From Limnomonas spitsbergensis (taxonomy: Eukaryota; Chlorophyta; Chlorophyceae; Chlamydomonadales), in assembly GCA_037349105.1 (NCBI GenBank), contig JAYJMM010000026.1, positions 62,001 to 126,000 of the forward strand: a stretch of DNA of 64,000 nt, given 5' to 3'. Under the pieces are notes generated by a model. That model saw nothing but the letters and a program-made list of their open reading frames with translations, had not been told where the DNA came from and searched no databases. Position numbers and translations under genes: made by a program. Below, piece after piece: positions 43,444 to 55,168 of the stretch (its first letter is position 1; every line of letters starts with the position of its first letter).

Positions 43444-44049
43444 TTATGCTTGGTCTTTTTTCAGGGCCGGACCTCCAAGGCTGTGTTCCTCTGCCAGGTT
43501 CTGCCTGCCCCCTGGGCGGCTCCTGGCTCTGCCAGCCTTGCTGCGTCCCCCCGCTGTATTCGGCTTGCCCCCTGGGCAGCTCCTGGCTTTGCCAGCTTGG
43601 CTGTTCCCTGCCATCTGCCTGCCCCCTGGGCGGCTCCTGGCTCTGCCAGCTTGGTTGCTCCCTGCCGTCTGCCTGCCCCCTGGGCGACTCCAAGCTCTGC
43701 CAGCATGTGGCTGCGTCCCGCCTGTGTAATTCCTGGCGTAGGAATCTGACCGCGCCTCCTCTCTGGCTACTTGCTTTCTTGGCCCACTGCTCCGAGCACT
43801 GCCTGCAGGCTCAATGTCCTGCCTGGTTTCTCTTGCTGGGCACGCTTGCCTGTTCCTCAGGAATTCCTCGATGTAATCCACCTGGGTCTCCTGGCACGTG
43901 TTCTCCTTGTCCTCGACTATGCGCAGCAGTGCATAAGACTCTTGCCTGTTTGCTCTGCGCGTCGCTACGCCTTGCTCTGCCATCCTGGCAAGCGATCGGC
44001 TAGTCAACTTGTACAACAAAATCCCGGCGAGCACTATCTGACACCTCAT
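43444..44049 (-). pseudogene. Retroelement copy 3: C-terminal half of the Gag N-region, 5'-truncated
   Basis: Contains SLARMAEQGVATRRANRQES, DKENTCQETQVDYIEEF and the SQEPPRGQADGREQPS-type tandem repeat, broken by a frameshift near 43690. Homology to copy 2 begins at about 44010 (LTSRSLARM); sequence beyond that is unrelated. Confidence 0.65.
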
Positions 44050-44343
44050 GTGATCCGCTGCGACATCCAGTCTTTGTAGCTAGGAAACAAGCTACCTAGG
44101 AATCAAGCAACCTTTGTCGCGGGTTCAAACCCTCTATACAGAATCGTTACAAATTACGCTATTGTGGCATTTTTCGATTGAGATTTGAGAACCTCTTTGG
44201 TAGCAGTGGTGTTGTACGAGTTACAAATTGGAGTGAGGCGAATTTATAATTGGATTTGAAGCTTTGGTTGTGAAAAGTTGTGAAAAATGTAGGCTTCTGC
44301 CCTCATGGCGGGGTCATACACTTGTATTCCAGTGTAACGTCAT

Positions 44344-44757
44344 TACCGTAAAACCACATAGACTCCGCGCACCCCCAAGAAAAACAATTGTATTTTTCGT
44401 CGCGCACCTAAAAATGATTTAAAAAACGGTCGTAAATTCAATGAAACCCTCAAAGTCAGCACTTCGAGTACCGGTAGTGCTCATCTGAGTCACCAGTTGT
44501 GTTCCTATGCAGGGCTATTTGGGCACAGTCAACAAGGATGACTGAACGGATGTCGATTCAAACAGTCGCGCGCTAGCGCGCGCATTTTTGTAAAAAATGC
44601 TGTTTTTAACTCATACCGCGCACCCCCAAAATAGTTGTTTGGGCACCTGACCGACGTTCCGCGCAGCGGCAATTTTCGAATTAATATTACCGCGCAGCCA
44701 TGTCCGCGCACCCTATAATTATTTAATTACGAGCGGAGTCAAAGTGGTTTTACGGTA
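44344..44757. mobile_element. MITE with about 25-bp terminal inverted repeats and TA flanks
   Basis: The left end TACCGTAAAACCAC at 44344-44357 is the exact reverse complement of 44744-44757. Beyond it the ends still match at 9 of 11 positions (GACTCCGC). If TA is the duplicated target, the element begins CCGTAAAACCAC, as in Tc1/mariner-type elements. It is 414 bp with no transposase. The interior has the palindrome GCGCGCTAGCGCGC at about 44569-44582. Its right half recurs at 55363-55541. Confidence 0.75.
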
Positions 44758-46318
44758 CTTCTTATTTCAGGCCCCACAAGTTGACGGGTACGAGATGTAG
44801 GTTGGGAAAGGTGTAGGAGCAGGTCCATGACGTAAAACATTTGGGCCATTCTGCAAAGGATCTGCCACATGGGCGCCCAAACGTCTGGCCATGATGAAAA
44901 TAAACTTGAGGGGGATGGAAAGACACTACAGAAAAAGGAAAAAGTCTATCCTGTGGAGTTCCGAAGAAACCCAAGCCCGACCATATCGTAGTCCTCAAAA
45001 AAAAACGGGGATCTTTTGGTGTCTTTTCGTTTTCTTGAATTCTTCGCTATTTTGCACGCTTGTTATTTTTTGTCCGGTGCGAACAACCATCTACGTGTCA
45101 GTGCGATGACGCATCGCGACCTCCGCTTGATCAGTGTCGTCGTTGCTAGGCGATAATTGGCTGACACCCGCATGGTATTAGTCACGGGCGATAATCATGG
45201 GTGGGAGGCGAGCGAGAGGTGTCATGGCCGCGCGGCCCAACAGCTTTTCGAATACATATCCCGCAAGACCCGCGAGTTCTATACACTTGAGGTCGACCGC
45301 GCCTTGGCAAATGCTTTCAATTGCCTAATGAGGAGGCGCTATATATGAAGCAATTACGGGGTTGGGGAAGTTCTCGCCCAATACGAAAAGTGTGTTTGCT
45401 TGACAAGGCATGTTTGTGTTTTAACTCTTCATAGGTGTTCCTTATTTACGATTTCAACGATCCTTGCATAAAGCAGTCGACCTCAAGTGGAGGGAACTCG
45501 CGGGTCCTGCGGCTAATTCACCATGTCGGGACCCTTGCCTCTGCGGTCAAGCTTGCGACGTTGAGGCCATTCATATACATTTGAAATAGGACGTGCGTCG
45601 AAAATATGACTGTTTGTGCCTTCTTTGCATCGTCACACTGTGCAGTGCACTGTGTCAGGCATGCATGGCACATGTGTGAATTATGACCATGGATTCCTAT
45701 TTATGACCAGGTGCACATGCGCGCTTGCATGCGCAATTTGTATATAATAATATAGAGATAGCGTGAGACTAGCTGCGAGTTCGCCAACAGCAGCAAGGCC
45801 CGCTAAGTAGCCCTGAACAACGCTCGTGCATAGGAGACTTGCTGGACCCGGTCTGAACATGAAGTATGGTTATTATGTACTTATTTATCATGATGAAACT
45901 GATAAACGAGAGAAAACTTGAAAGCAAGATAAAACCAACGTTTTTGTACCCCAAAAGTTGCTGTGTCACTGCTAGGTAATTAGAATTTAAGCAACAAAAC
46001 ACATTAAGAATTTGAATGTCAATGGCAAATCAGGTTTCAAGGCAAATGAGAAGGAATAATCCAGAAGGACCTCTTCCTTTAAGCGCACTTGCAGTACGGA
46101 GATTAGGGTTCGGAGATGACAAATCGCAGATTCGAACACGTTTTCCGATGACAGCGAGGGTTTTCAAGATTTACTAATCATAGTCAGGGTTCGGCGACGA
46201 AGGAGCAAGGCTTCGTTCAGCAACACGGTGTCAGAAAGATGCCGGTTCACAATAGGAATACAAGGTCCAGCAAATCAACCTTTTACGTGCATCAACGGGT
46301 TCACACTTTGCATTGTTG
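44758..46318. other. Inter-element DNA without a supported gene
   Basis: Short frames (45157-45348 plus, 44998-44762 minus) show no family signature. The region holds a 37-bp inverted repeat (45261-45297 with 45476-45512) and short CATGCA-rich stretches near 45660-45735. Confidence 0.4.
45261..45512. repeat. 37-bp inverted repeat, 33 of 37 matching
   Basis: Arms 45261-45297 and 45476-45512 share GACCCGCGAGTT and CACTTGAGGTCGAC in opposite orientation, 178 bp apart. Confidence 0.75.
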
Positions 46319-46325
46319 CGAGTTA
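46319..46325. repeat. Target-site duplication, left, of copy B
   Basis: CGAGTTA directly precedes the point where homology to copy A starts (ATAGAGCG). The same seven bases follow the other end at 53283-53289. Confidence 0.7.
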
Positions 46326-46849
46326 ATAGAGCGAACGCATATAAGCCCGTAGGGTATGAACAAAGCCGCCTGGGCCGAAGCCACATCCGCGCCGCTACCG
46401 TGAGAAAAAGACACATCATAGTTCATTACGGCGGCCTGTGGTTCTGATTTGTTTTTTCACCGGTTTGGCATGTCTAGTGGGGCAGTATTCAATTCGTCGC
46501 CTTGTTTGCACGATGCTACGTAGGTATTTAATAGGTGTGCACATTTTTCGCATGGTAGGTAGACAAGCCCAATTGCCGCATGATCTGAAGGGTGTGCTTA
46601 AGATAGACGGTTCCAGACGTCCCGATTAAGACGGGTACAAGCTTAATGTTGCATTGTTCATATCCACGTTGCATGAGTTTCTCAATGAGGAGGGCATGCT
46701 GGTTTTTGCCACCATATCCCTTGGCTAGGCCCGGCCCCTATGAACCCGAAGGCACTACACCCGTGGGCTGGGACACCATCTTCTCAGGAGCACGTGCGGT
46801 TATGATCACTGAACCGATCTGTGTTCCCGGAAGTGATGGTCCGACGGGT

Positions 46850-47859
46850 TTTTGTATAAGAGTGGGACCTCATCAGCGGGTCCCCCACCATTGATTGACC
46901 TGGATTCTTTCACCCCGCCGTCACCAGTGTGGGGGGGGGTTGTCCCGTCCACGATTGGGTGGGCAACTACGCCCGTGCATTTCCTTCTGCCTCCCTCACA
47001 CATCACATGTGTAACCCTCGACTCTGCCCCGGCTCTGAGGGGCTCTCAGGGTAGCAATGGTTGTGGTAGCCATACGGCATCCAACAAAAAGAATGCCCCC
47101 CCACCCCATTGCGGCTTTGTTCAGACCAGGCTTTGGATGCCGTCCGCTGGGGTGGCATACCATTGAGGGGCTAGTTTGCGCAAGGTGTATACATGGGGAG
47201 CAAGCCGTTGAGTGCAGCACATGCAGGGTGCCATGGCAATGGCGTTGTCATGGAGAGTTCAGCAGGCTACATGGCGCCTTTTTATGCACGTTTAGCCAGC
47301 GCATCTCGGAGAAACTCTACAACCTTGCAAGTGATGCTTCAAGGAGGTGTGCGCCACATACCCAGGCGATAGGCAGTGGTACATGTGCTCCGAGGCCTAC
47401 AGCGCCACATACGTTGATTCATTCTCCTTCCATGGGAGGCTCCTCCAAACGTGGGCCTACCCGTACTTCGCCATGTACGTCGCCCCTCCGTGGGGCATGT
47501 CCGGCCCCAGCCAGTGGCGACCTTTGCGGTAGGGAATACCACGGCCAATTGGCCTGACCGTACGAGATGGGTCCGAAGGAGTCGCATGGAGAGCTCATGA
47601 TTGCCGCAGCGGCGACCGCCCCACCCCGCTATTGGCACAACCAGGCACATGGCGACATCAAATGGCGTTGGCTCCCCAAGTCCCTCGCGGTGCTCCTCTT
47701 GGAGGGCACCCATATGCACGACATCTTGGACAAGCAAGCGTAGTACTCCATGGCCGATCGCATGTTCACCTTGTACCGCCACCAAATCCTAACCTCTTGG
47801 CCAAGGCTCGCCTGGTTCAACCCCATCACAGTGGCCGTGCAACAACTCGAGCAGTAGGA
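46850..47859 (+). pseudogene. Cys-rich protein remnant in copy B
   Basis: Contains the same order as copy A: CFGC/CARCIHGEQAVECSTC/WRCHGEF (about 47119-47260), WAYPYFAMYVAPPWG (47450-47500) and TLYRHQILTSWPRLAWFNPI (47770-47830). Frame changes between the blocks differ in part from those of copy A, so each copy decayed on its own. Confidence 0.4.
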
Positions 47860-47928
47860 AGACTTGGTGGCCTCCAAGGCAGCGGAGCCAACGGCTCACC
47901 GAAGTAAGGAGTACAGCCATGCACCAGC

Positions 47929-48387
47929 ATGCAAGGGCGGTATCTGGACTTCCCACCGCGCATGGGGACCTTCAGTGTCAGGTCGGACCTTCTCGCCCTT
48001 CAGGCACGGACCGAGCACCCCCCCCGTCTTACCAGCGAAGGTCGCACGCCACAGCCTCGGAGCATTCCAGCCTTGTCGTCGCCCCAGGCGCCACCAGAGC
48101 CAACGGTGGCGGCAAAAGGCAAGGGTGAGGCTCAGGAGGAGCAGCAGCAACGTCAGCATACACCTAAGGCGCAGCCACTTGGGGCAGCGGCACTGTCTCG
48201 CCCAACATACCGGGGCATGTTCAGCGACCACCTCCGTCTTCTTTATATCGCAGCGCGGTTGTTCTGGTCTATGCCCTGGGCCGACGCTGGGTACTGGCAG
48301 ACCCGCTTCAGCAGGTTCACCGCGGGCGAGGGAGCTTTCATCTGTAGCCATGAGAAGGTCACCATGTACGGAAATACAGTGCGGTGA
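47929..48387 (+). pseudogene. Copy B counterpart of the 252-codon ORF
   Basis: Shares AQEEQQQRQHTPKAQPLG and YRGMFSDHLRLLYIAARLFW with copy A, then shifts frame after FICSHEK and stops at 48385-48387. Confidence 0.35.
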
Positions 48388-48798
48388 GACGGAACAGTAC
48401 GGATGTTAACCAAAATGGCCAGACAAGTAAGAAATTGGCCACCACGGTGATTCAAAACGTTACAGCTTTGGTAAACGGTGCGATACGGTACGACATACGG
48501 TAAATGGTGCGGGATTTCGACCGAAACGGTCGTATTCGGTAGCCCTGACCAAGATCGTTGATCCTAGCAGGCACATGCTCATCCAAGGCACCTGGCTCTT
48601 GTTAAGATCACCAGGTCCGCCTATCCAGTTAATTGCAGCGTCATGCACTTTCGCAAATTCACATGCTGCTACCTATTGGGTATCCACACAGCCCTAGCGT
48701 CCGGCTTGGATTTATGTGATCCTAGCACTTCGGTTTGCAGTGAAAAGGCCATATGAGAGATCAAGTCCTACGGTAATGACGACCACTGCGAGTTCAGT

Positions 48799-49071
48799 TA
48801 CTCGTGCAAGTGGGTTGGGTGAAGCCTAGGGTGGCTAGATGGCATCCCCATTTCTGTGTGTTAGCATCCCCCGGTTATATGCCATGCACTGTCCGGATGT
48901 CCACACATAGGACACGTGTATGTGTTGCTTTTACCTTACATGTGCGCCAGCTTGTTGTTCGATAGACACCCATGCCGCCATTTCAGCGTGTTCTTTCGTT
49001 CGGATACAGTGATGGCATGGCGAGTCGTGAAGCTGTTGCTAATTGGAGTAGTGATTGCACCATCTATCAGC
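48799..49071 (-). pseudogene. Non-LTR-type zinc-domain fragment in copy B with two stops
   Basis: Reverse counterpart of 35822-36094. TAC becomes TAA in the HMYGKS segment and CAA becomes TAA in the GCQH segment, so this copy is broken. Confidence 0.5.
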
Positions 49072-49667
49072 TTTGGCCTTAATCTTAATCTGGGGCTTCA
49101 TTGGAGCACGCAAGGTAGTGTTTTTAGCTTACGAAGTGTCGACTTCTGTCTCTTAAGATGCCGTTGACGATGGACTCGTGACTCGAGCAAGCGTTGCCTT
49201 GGAAGCGACGTTGTTGCTCGGGGAGTCATCGGGATGCGTCGGGGCGAATCGCGGAGCATCGGAGACGGAGATGTCGGTCGTTAAGACGTACGTTGCATCA
49301 AAGCTCTTTGGTGATTGTTACCAGCTTGCTGTTGCTTGTTACAACGTTCATTAAAAGCTACACGAGTAACTAGCTTACTCGTGATGGAGAAAGGTTAAAA
49401 AGGCTCTGCGGGAAATGGCAAGCCCGACCACATTTAAATATGAAAGTCTACGAGAGGCTGCTGCGTCAGCCTTAAACGGCCCTAATACGGAGTTGGCACG
49501 GCCACCGAGATGTCGTGTGGCAATTTCCTGTTGAGGCATGGGCCAGGGGCCAATTTGTCTGCTGGGGCCGGGGCTGGGTTGTGCGCCATTGCCTGCCGTG
49601 GCATGGGCCATGGGTTGCAGGTGGGAAGGGCGCATTGGATTGCTGAACGCCAATCAATGTGAGGCCG

Positions 49668-50210
49668 GGGAAGGGGGCGGTAGAATAACATGGTGGTGGT
49701 GGTTAAACCGCCATCATGTTGCAATACTTTGAGAATGACGAAATACGGCCAGAGAAGTGCGTGGGCCTGTTAATCAAAGGGGAGCTGTTTATTTCAAAAA
49801 ATGCCCTGATGGATTCAGCGTGCTCTTGCCACGTTGTCACCATAGGGATGGCTGAGCAGCTTGTGGCCATGGGGGACAGGATGTTTTGCACCAGTGAGAC
49901 AATCAGAACCATTGACAATTCCGGGGCAGAGTTCTGTGGGGGCTTGTTGATCACGGTGGTCAATGTGTTTGGATGGAAGCCCGCATGCCATCACTGAGCC
50001 GGCTATGGTCAGGGTGATGCGCACCCCCCCTCGATGTGTTTCAGCACCTGGTCGGGAAACCCGAGTTCTTCAAGTATGGGAAAGTTTTGGAGGCAGCGGG
50101 CAGGTTGATTCTGAACCCCAAGTCGGGTATGGTTGACAATGAGTGGCAGAACAGGCTTGCGCTGCCACTCAGGCTGGCACCACAAGTATCGGGGTCGTAG
50201 GCAGCGGCAG
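49668..50210 (+). pseudogene. Protease fragment of the retroelement family in copy B
   Basis: Contains MLQYFENDEIRPEKCVG, ALMDSACSCHVVTI and TIDNSGAEFCG, then, after a frame change, HLVGKPEF and EAAGRLILNP. The pre-protease part kept in copy A is missing because of the 589-bp difference that starts just upstream. Confidence 0.75.
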
Positions 50211-52230
50211 TTGCGATAGCGATAAGATCAACTTTGGGAGCGAAGATGGACAGGTCGCCTAGATGGTGCTTAAGACGTCCAAGCTTTGTACAAGGGCAGG
50301 TTAGGGTAGAATGCTCTGGCTTGTTTGGAGGATGTGGTAGATATTGTTAGGGTGCAGGCGTTACAGAGGACATGGCTTCCTTTCTCCTTTTTCCCAGCCT
50401 TTTGTGTCCCTTGACTCTTTTTGCCTTTCTTTGACAGGTAGACTTGGCTGATGGCTAGGGTCTTCATAGACTGGGGATCCAGGTAACCTTTCCTTTTGGG
50501 GGGCGGCCCTTGGTCTCCCTCTTGCTTTTAACCCTCTCTTTACTTTTGTTTTGATGCGGGCTAGGATCTGGACGAACTAGGGGATCCCTATACTCTCTTT
50601 CGTTTGGGGGCTATCCTTTTCCCCTCCTTTCTCTCTTTGGCCATTCGTTTATTTCCTCCCGACCAGATGGTCAGGCACCTACGCGGCTGAGCCCTTTGAG
50701 CACGGCCCAGACTTGTAACGTCATTGATGACTCACAGCACCTACACATCCATCTGGCGGCCATTTCCCAGAGGGCCAGGCATTGTGAAGCAGAGGCTCAG
50801 AGAGAGTAACAGCAAGCTAGAAAATCAAGGTAAGTATTAAATAGCCATGTCCAGCAAATAATGTATTTGATAATCTGAAGATATGCATGCTTCACAACTG
50901 TAGCTAGTAGTCAGCGGATTTTGAAATGAAGCCACAGTATTTGTCTTGCCAAGCTCATCATCTCCTACCATTAATATAACTCATGCACTTCAATCCTAAC
51001 GCATCAGCGGGATCTGGACTGCAAGCAGCGGCGGCTGGGGAAGCATTCGCATCATCATAATTGAGGTAGCAGCCATGCCAGAGACACGCAGACTGAAGAG
51101 GGCATGTTATCATTGGCAGCCACGTCCCTGGCATGAACTGCAGAGGAGACACTCAATGGCTGCAGCTGAAGCCGCAGTGGCACTGATGGCAGCAGCTGTG
51201 GCGAGCTGAGCAGTTACATTCAATGTGGCACCATGGGCAATGATGGCATTGGCTCCCACGACATCGCCACAGAGGTCGTTGTGCTTGTTGCTGTTGTGAT
51301 GACCACCCCCTGGTCCGCCATGACAATAGTTGTCTCGGACGATACCCTGTGGGAGACAACTGTGTGTTCTGGTCTCTCCATGGGGTCATCTGCTGAGGCC
51401 ATCAGCAAAGAACTCAGTGGGTACCTTGGGCCGAGTGGCTCCACTGGGCCAGGTGAAATCGTGTTCTGCAAGCATATGAAAATGTAAGCATTTTAAGTTC
51501 CGCTGAGCATTAAATATAAGGTATGGGACAGGTGCCCGCAAACCGATTCAGCACTAAAATAAAGTAATAAACTAGGGCAAACAAATATTAACCAGTGCCC
51601 CCCCCCTTTGCCTCCGACATTCCTCCTCGGAGGCCAAAGGGGGGACCAAAGGGGGGGGGCACTGTTTGTTTGCTTGTCGGGACAAGCAAACGAACATACA
51701 AAGCGTAGCTTATATTGCAAACAACCAGTGTAACAGCCGGCAAGTTATATCTGGAGAAAATCAAGTACCGGAACTAAATATCTGTGGGTTGATTATTTCC
51801 GGTAATCGTCCCTGTAACGGTAGTTAACATCACTTTGTGGCAACTCTCTTCAAGACCTCCTCCTACTATACAGCAGAACTTACCGGTACAGTTATGCCAT
51901 TTGGCACGCTCCCGAGGTGCCTAGCCAGCGTTCTGGCAGGTTGTTGACACCATGCTTGCCGGGCTTGCCTAATAAAGTTCTGAGCTTCGAACGTATTCAT
52001 TGGAAGCTTGATGTCTGCACCTTGGCCTGCACACAGTCAAGCAAATCCAGGGCACAACAAAATTAGTTGTGGATACCAGTAGCTGAAAGGAATCATGCCT
52101 GCCTGCACTATTAATCAATATGCCTGCACTCATGTGCTCATGACGGCATACAACCAGTAAACATGTACCATGGCATCAGTCGGATCTCGTTTTTTTAAAG
52201 GTTTATCATGAAATGAAACAGTATTACAGA

Positions 52231-52478
52231 TTAAGTTCACTTCATTTCCCCCTGTCTACTGTATTAGGCTCATGGCAAGATAAACCTATGGCCTGGCATG
52301 GCAGGGCCAGGAGAAGCGGTCGGGAGGCACTAAAGCAAAGGCAGGGGGCAGCTTGATGAGATGAAGTTCACTTCATTCTTCCCTGTCAACTAGGCTCATG
52401 GCAAGATATACCTATGGCCTAGCAGCAGGGCCAGGAGAAGCGGTCGGGAGGCACTAAAGCAGAGACAGGGGGCAGCTT
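52231..52478. repeat. Two tandem units of about 124 bp in copy B
   Basis: Reverse counterpart of 31734-31982, with the same CCAGGAGAAGCGGTCGGGAG core in both units. Confidence 0.8.
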
Positions 52479-53282
52479 ATATTAGGCCTAAGAAGCAGGG
52501 AGGCATATGCAGGGTGTGGGAAGACCGGGAAGGGGCAGGGCAGGTGAAAGGTTGGGGCAGAGGCCATCCAGGGCCGATGGAGCAGGCTTCCAATGAGCAG
52601 CCGAAGCAGGCTACAGTGCCAATCCTGGTGCCAATGATTACCTTGCTTAATAAACCAAGGCATGCAAGATAATTCGTTTCTTTTGTTCAAGTCATGATGA
52701 CAAACCACCATACCTTTACAGTTTACACTGAATCGAGGGGGATGATACCTCGATGAAGATTTGTGATTGGAAGGGCGCACAGACCTGAGAATATCCACCG
52801 GTTTGTAATGTGAGAAAATGAATGAAATCGAGGCAGGCAAGGTACCGTTCGGCAGCTCAGGGCCTCGGGGCGAGCAATTCTTTTTTGCTTACAATTTGGC
52901 AGCAGTGTGCGAATGAAGAACTGGCATGCGTGTACTCGTGTAGCAAACAAATAACGTCGGGCCAAGAGCCTTTCAAACTTACTTTGTTTGTGTCTGTATA
53001 GGCCCTTGGTTAGACCGGTAGCTTTGTGACTTCAGGAAATCAAGAGTCCGGAAAGAGTAGTAGTGAAGTTGGGTAACTAACACCAGGGGAGGGGAACACA
53101 GCACCGAATTGTGAATTGAAATGATCTGACTGCTCACGTTTCACATTTATACAGTCTGCAACGGCGTCTTCGAGGCACTCGATGAGGATATCGAGGCAAC
53201 GAACTCCGTCCTGACTTTCTATTCTTGGACTTTACAGAGTGTGAGGCTCACACATGGTCGACCAACCCGGGAGAGCCGTTAT

Positions 53283-53289
53283 CGAGTTA
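53283..53289. repeat. Target-site duplication, right, of copy B
   Basis: CGAGTTA directly follows the last base of homology to copy A (CCGTTAT) and matches 46319-46325. Confidence 0.7.
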
Positions 53290-53300
53290 GGAAAACCACT

Positions 53301-53437
53301 TATAAACCACTTTGAGAGGGGTGTTATAAGGTTTGAGAAGTGCCAAGACGACTTTTGAATAGTCGATACTGCGTGAATCATGTCACCCCTTACGCGCTTC
53401 CTTTCATACCTTCGAGCCACTCTTAAAGTGGTTTGTA
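53301..53437. repeat. 18-bp inverted repeat, 16 of 18 matching
   Basis: TATAAACCACTTTGAGAG at 53301-53318 is nearly the reverse complement of 53420-53437. It lies just upstream of a short ORF with good start context. It could be ends of a small element or a promoter-region palindrome. Confidence 0.55.
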
Positions 53438-53458
53438 TTGTTCTTTACTCATGCCACC

Positions 53459-53650
53459 ATGTCCGACGATGATCAAATCTTTGAATATGAAATAGGGCCG
53501 GATCCCGAGCTAGTTACTGATAAGCGCCTGCGTAGGAACACTGCTGTCGTGCCAGCGACGAGTTTGGCTCAGAAAGCAGCTGGTATCATCAACAGAGCTA
53601 CAGATCAGATTAATGCCCTGAACGGGAGAGCTGAGAACGACGCCACATAA
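53459..53650 (+). CDS. 63-codon ORF with strong start context
   Basis: ATG at 53459-53461 sits in GCCACCATGT, a good eukaryotic start context. The frame reads MSDDDQIFEYEIGPDPEL, a basic middle (DKRLRRN), then a helical Ala/Asn-rich end, and stops at TAA 53648-53650. The acidic start and mixed composition look coding. It may be a small protein or a first exon whose natural reading continues by splicing. No family is recognised. A TATA-like TTATAAA is at about 53299-53305. Confidence 0.4.
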   Translation: MSDDDQIFEYEIGPDPELVTDKRLRRNTAVVPATSLAQKAAGIINRATDQINALNGRAENDAT

Positions 53651-53789
53651 TGTTCTTTGATGATCTTCGCGGGAATCAGCCACAAGGATAGACGTTCTTT
53701 AGGCTCTTCACCAGCGGCGTAGCAAGACTCTGTATCCTAACATGGTCTGGTAAGCCTTCAGCATGCAAGGTGTAATAATGTATCTTCAT

Positions 53790-53880
53790 GCTGCTCCATG
53801 CATGCAGCAATCATGCTCAATGCATGCAGCAGTCATGCTCCATGCAAGCAACAATCATACTCAGAGTGTTCACAGTCATT
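53790..53880. repeat. About 27-bp imperfect repeat, CATGCTCCATGCATGCAGCA type
   Basis: Three to four units of a CATGCTC(C/A)ATGCA(T/A)GCAGCA(A/G)T phrase. No gene is evident between 53651 and 53925. Confidence 0.7.
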
Positions 53881-53925
53881 CTCATATCACAGCAATGCAT
53901 GATGATATAGCCGCAACCTGAATTA

Positions 53926-55168
53926 TTGCCACATTCCCATGCTTGTGCTGAGGATGCCAATGTTGGCTACATCTACTCGAGAGCGTCAAGAGAGGCTGAT
54001 AAAGGAAATGCAGAGGAATACCCTATCCCTTCAGTCTGGACAGACATCATCCCACTACCATTTAAGAGAGAATCCCTGACTGTCTTGACCCCTGAGAAGA
54101 AGGCATACTTCTCTCTGCTGTTTGAGCCTCTGGCAGCAACTCTGCTGAAGCAGCAACTCCACAAGCTTGTAAGCTGTTTATAATCATAATCAAAAGAGCA
54201 TCTCCTTAAGTCAATGATTCATATGCCTGGTTTCTCAAGGATGCATCATTTTTATCTCTCATGAGTCATGGATTATTCCTGCAGGCACGAGGGGAGGAGG
54301 AAGCATTTGAGCTGCAAGATGATCAAGAAGCCCCTGTCCTAGGTGCTGATCAGCAGATTGCACCTGCTGCTCAAGAGGGGGGGGGCAGACAGCCAGCTCT
54401 TGCAGCTCAGAGGACTGGGCAACCTCATCAGCTTGCACCTGCTGCTCAGGAGAGAGTGGCCAGGCAGCCAGCTCCTGCAGGTCAGAGGACTGGGCAACCT
54501 CAGCAGCTTGCACCTGCTGCTCAGGAGGGGTTGGCCAGGCAGCCAGCTCTTGCAGCTCAGAGGACTGGGCAACCTCAGCAGCTTGCACCTGCTGCTCAGG
54601 AGGGGGTGGCCAGGCAGCCAGCTCCTGCAGCTCAGAGGACTGGGCAACCTCATAAGCTTGCACCTGCTGCTCAGGAGAGAGTGGCCAGGCAGCCAGCTCC
54701 TGCAGCTCAGAGGACTGGGCAACCTCAGCAGCTTGCACCTGCTGCTCAGGAGGGGGTGGTTAGGCAGCCAGCTCCTGCAGCTCAGAGGACTGGGCAACCT
54801 CATCAGCTTGCACCTGCTGCTCAAGAGGGGGGGGGGGGGGCAGACAGCCAGCTCCTGCAGCTCAGAGGACTGGGCAACCTCATCAGCTTGCACCTGCTGC
54901 TCAGGAGGGGGTGATCAGGCAGCCAGCTCCTGCAGCTCAGAGGACAGGGCAACCTCATCAGCTTGCACCTGCTGTTCAAGAGGGGGTGGCCAGGCAGCCA
55001 GGTCCTGCAGCTCAGAGGTGTGGGCAACCTCATCAGCTTCGACCTGCTGCCCAGGAGGGGGTGGTCAGGCAGCCAGCTCCTGCAGCTCAAAGGACAAAGC
55101 AACCTCTGCTGCCAGCGTTAAGCTTGGGTAGGATCCAAATTCAGCAGAATGGGATCCTGCTAGCTTAA
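53926..55168 (+). CDS. Apparent spliced gene, exons 53926-54168 and 54285-55168, running into a 25-residue repeat
   Basis: The first segment reads as ordinary protein (YIYSRASREADKGNAEEYPI, LTPEKKAYFSLLFEPLAATL). After CAC AAG CTT comes GTAAGC at 54169, and TTCCTGCAG ends at 54284. Removing this 116-bp intron joins the frames in phase 0 to ARGEEEAFELQDDQEAP, then to a repeat of 25 residues (RTGQPHQLAPAAQ and following). No ATG lies in frame in the first segment, so an upstream exon is expected. G runs near 54379 and 54830 shift the repeat frame in places. No domain is recognised, and the exon limits are inferred. Confidence 0.4.
54340..55110. repeat. 75-bp tandem repeat, about ten units
   Basis: Units spaced exactly 75 bp (CTGGGCAACCTC at 54415, 54490, 54565, 54640, 54715, 54790), with one longer unit where a G run expanded, then decayed units to about 55110. 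Because 75 is a multiple of three, several frames on both strands stay open. Only the frame joined to the upstream exon has independent support. Confidence 0.9.

Larger units (their letters stand above)
46326..53282 (-). mobile_element. Large dispersed repeat, copy B (inverted), a 6.96-kb unit with 7-bp target duplication
   Basis: This is the reverse complement of 30902-38814 with many small differences and a few larger ones. Copy A bases 34659-35247 (589 bp) are missing here, and smaller pieces near 36900 and 37350-37570 are also missing. Termini on the A-sense strand are ATAACGGC and CTCTAT. There are no long terminal inverted or direct repeats, no poly-A end and no transposase. The 7-bp flanks indicate a transposition event with staggered cuts, so the unit ends here are probably genuine. 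What mobilised it is unknown. Confidence 0.7.

Noticed and set aside
44120..44150. tRNA T-arm-like sequence GCGGGTTCAAACCC
   Set aside because: No matching acceptor, D or anticodon arms could be folded around it.
54343..55131. A leucine-rich repeat-like protein (GNLISLHLLLRR) in the second plus frame
   Set aside because: It is a shadow of the 75-bp repeat; every frame stays open because the unit is a multiple of three. The frame joined to the upstream exon is a different one.
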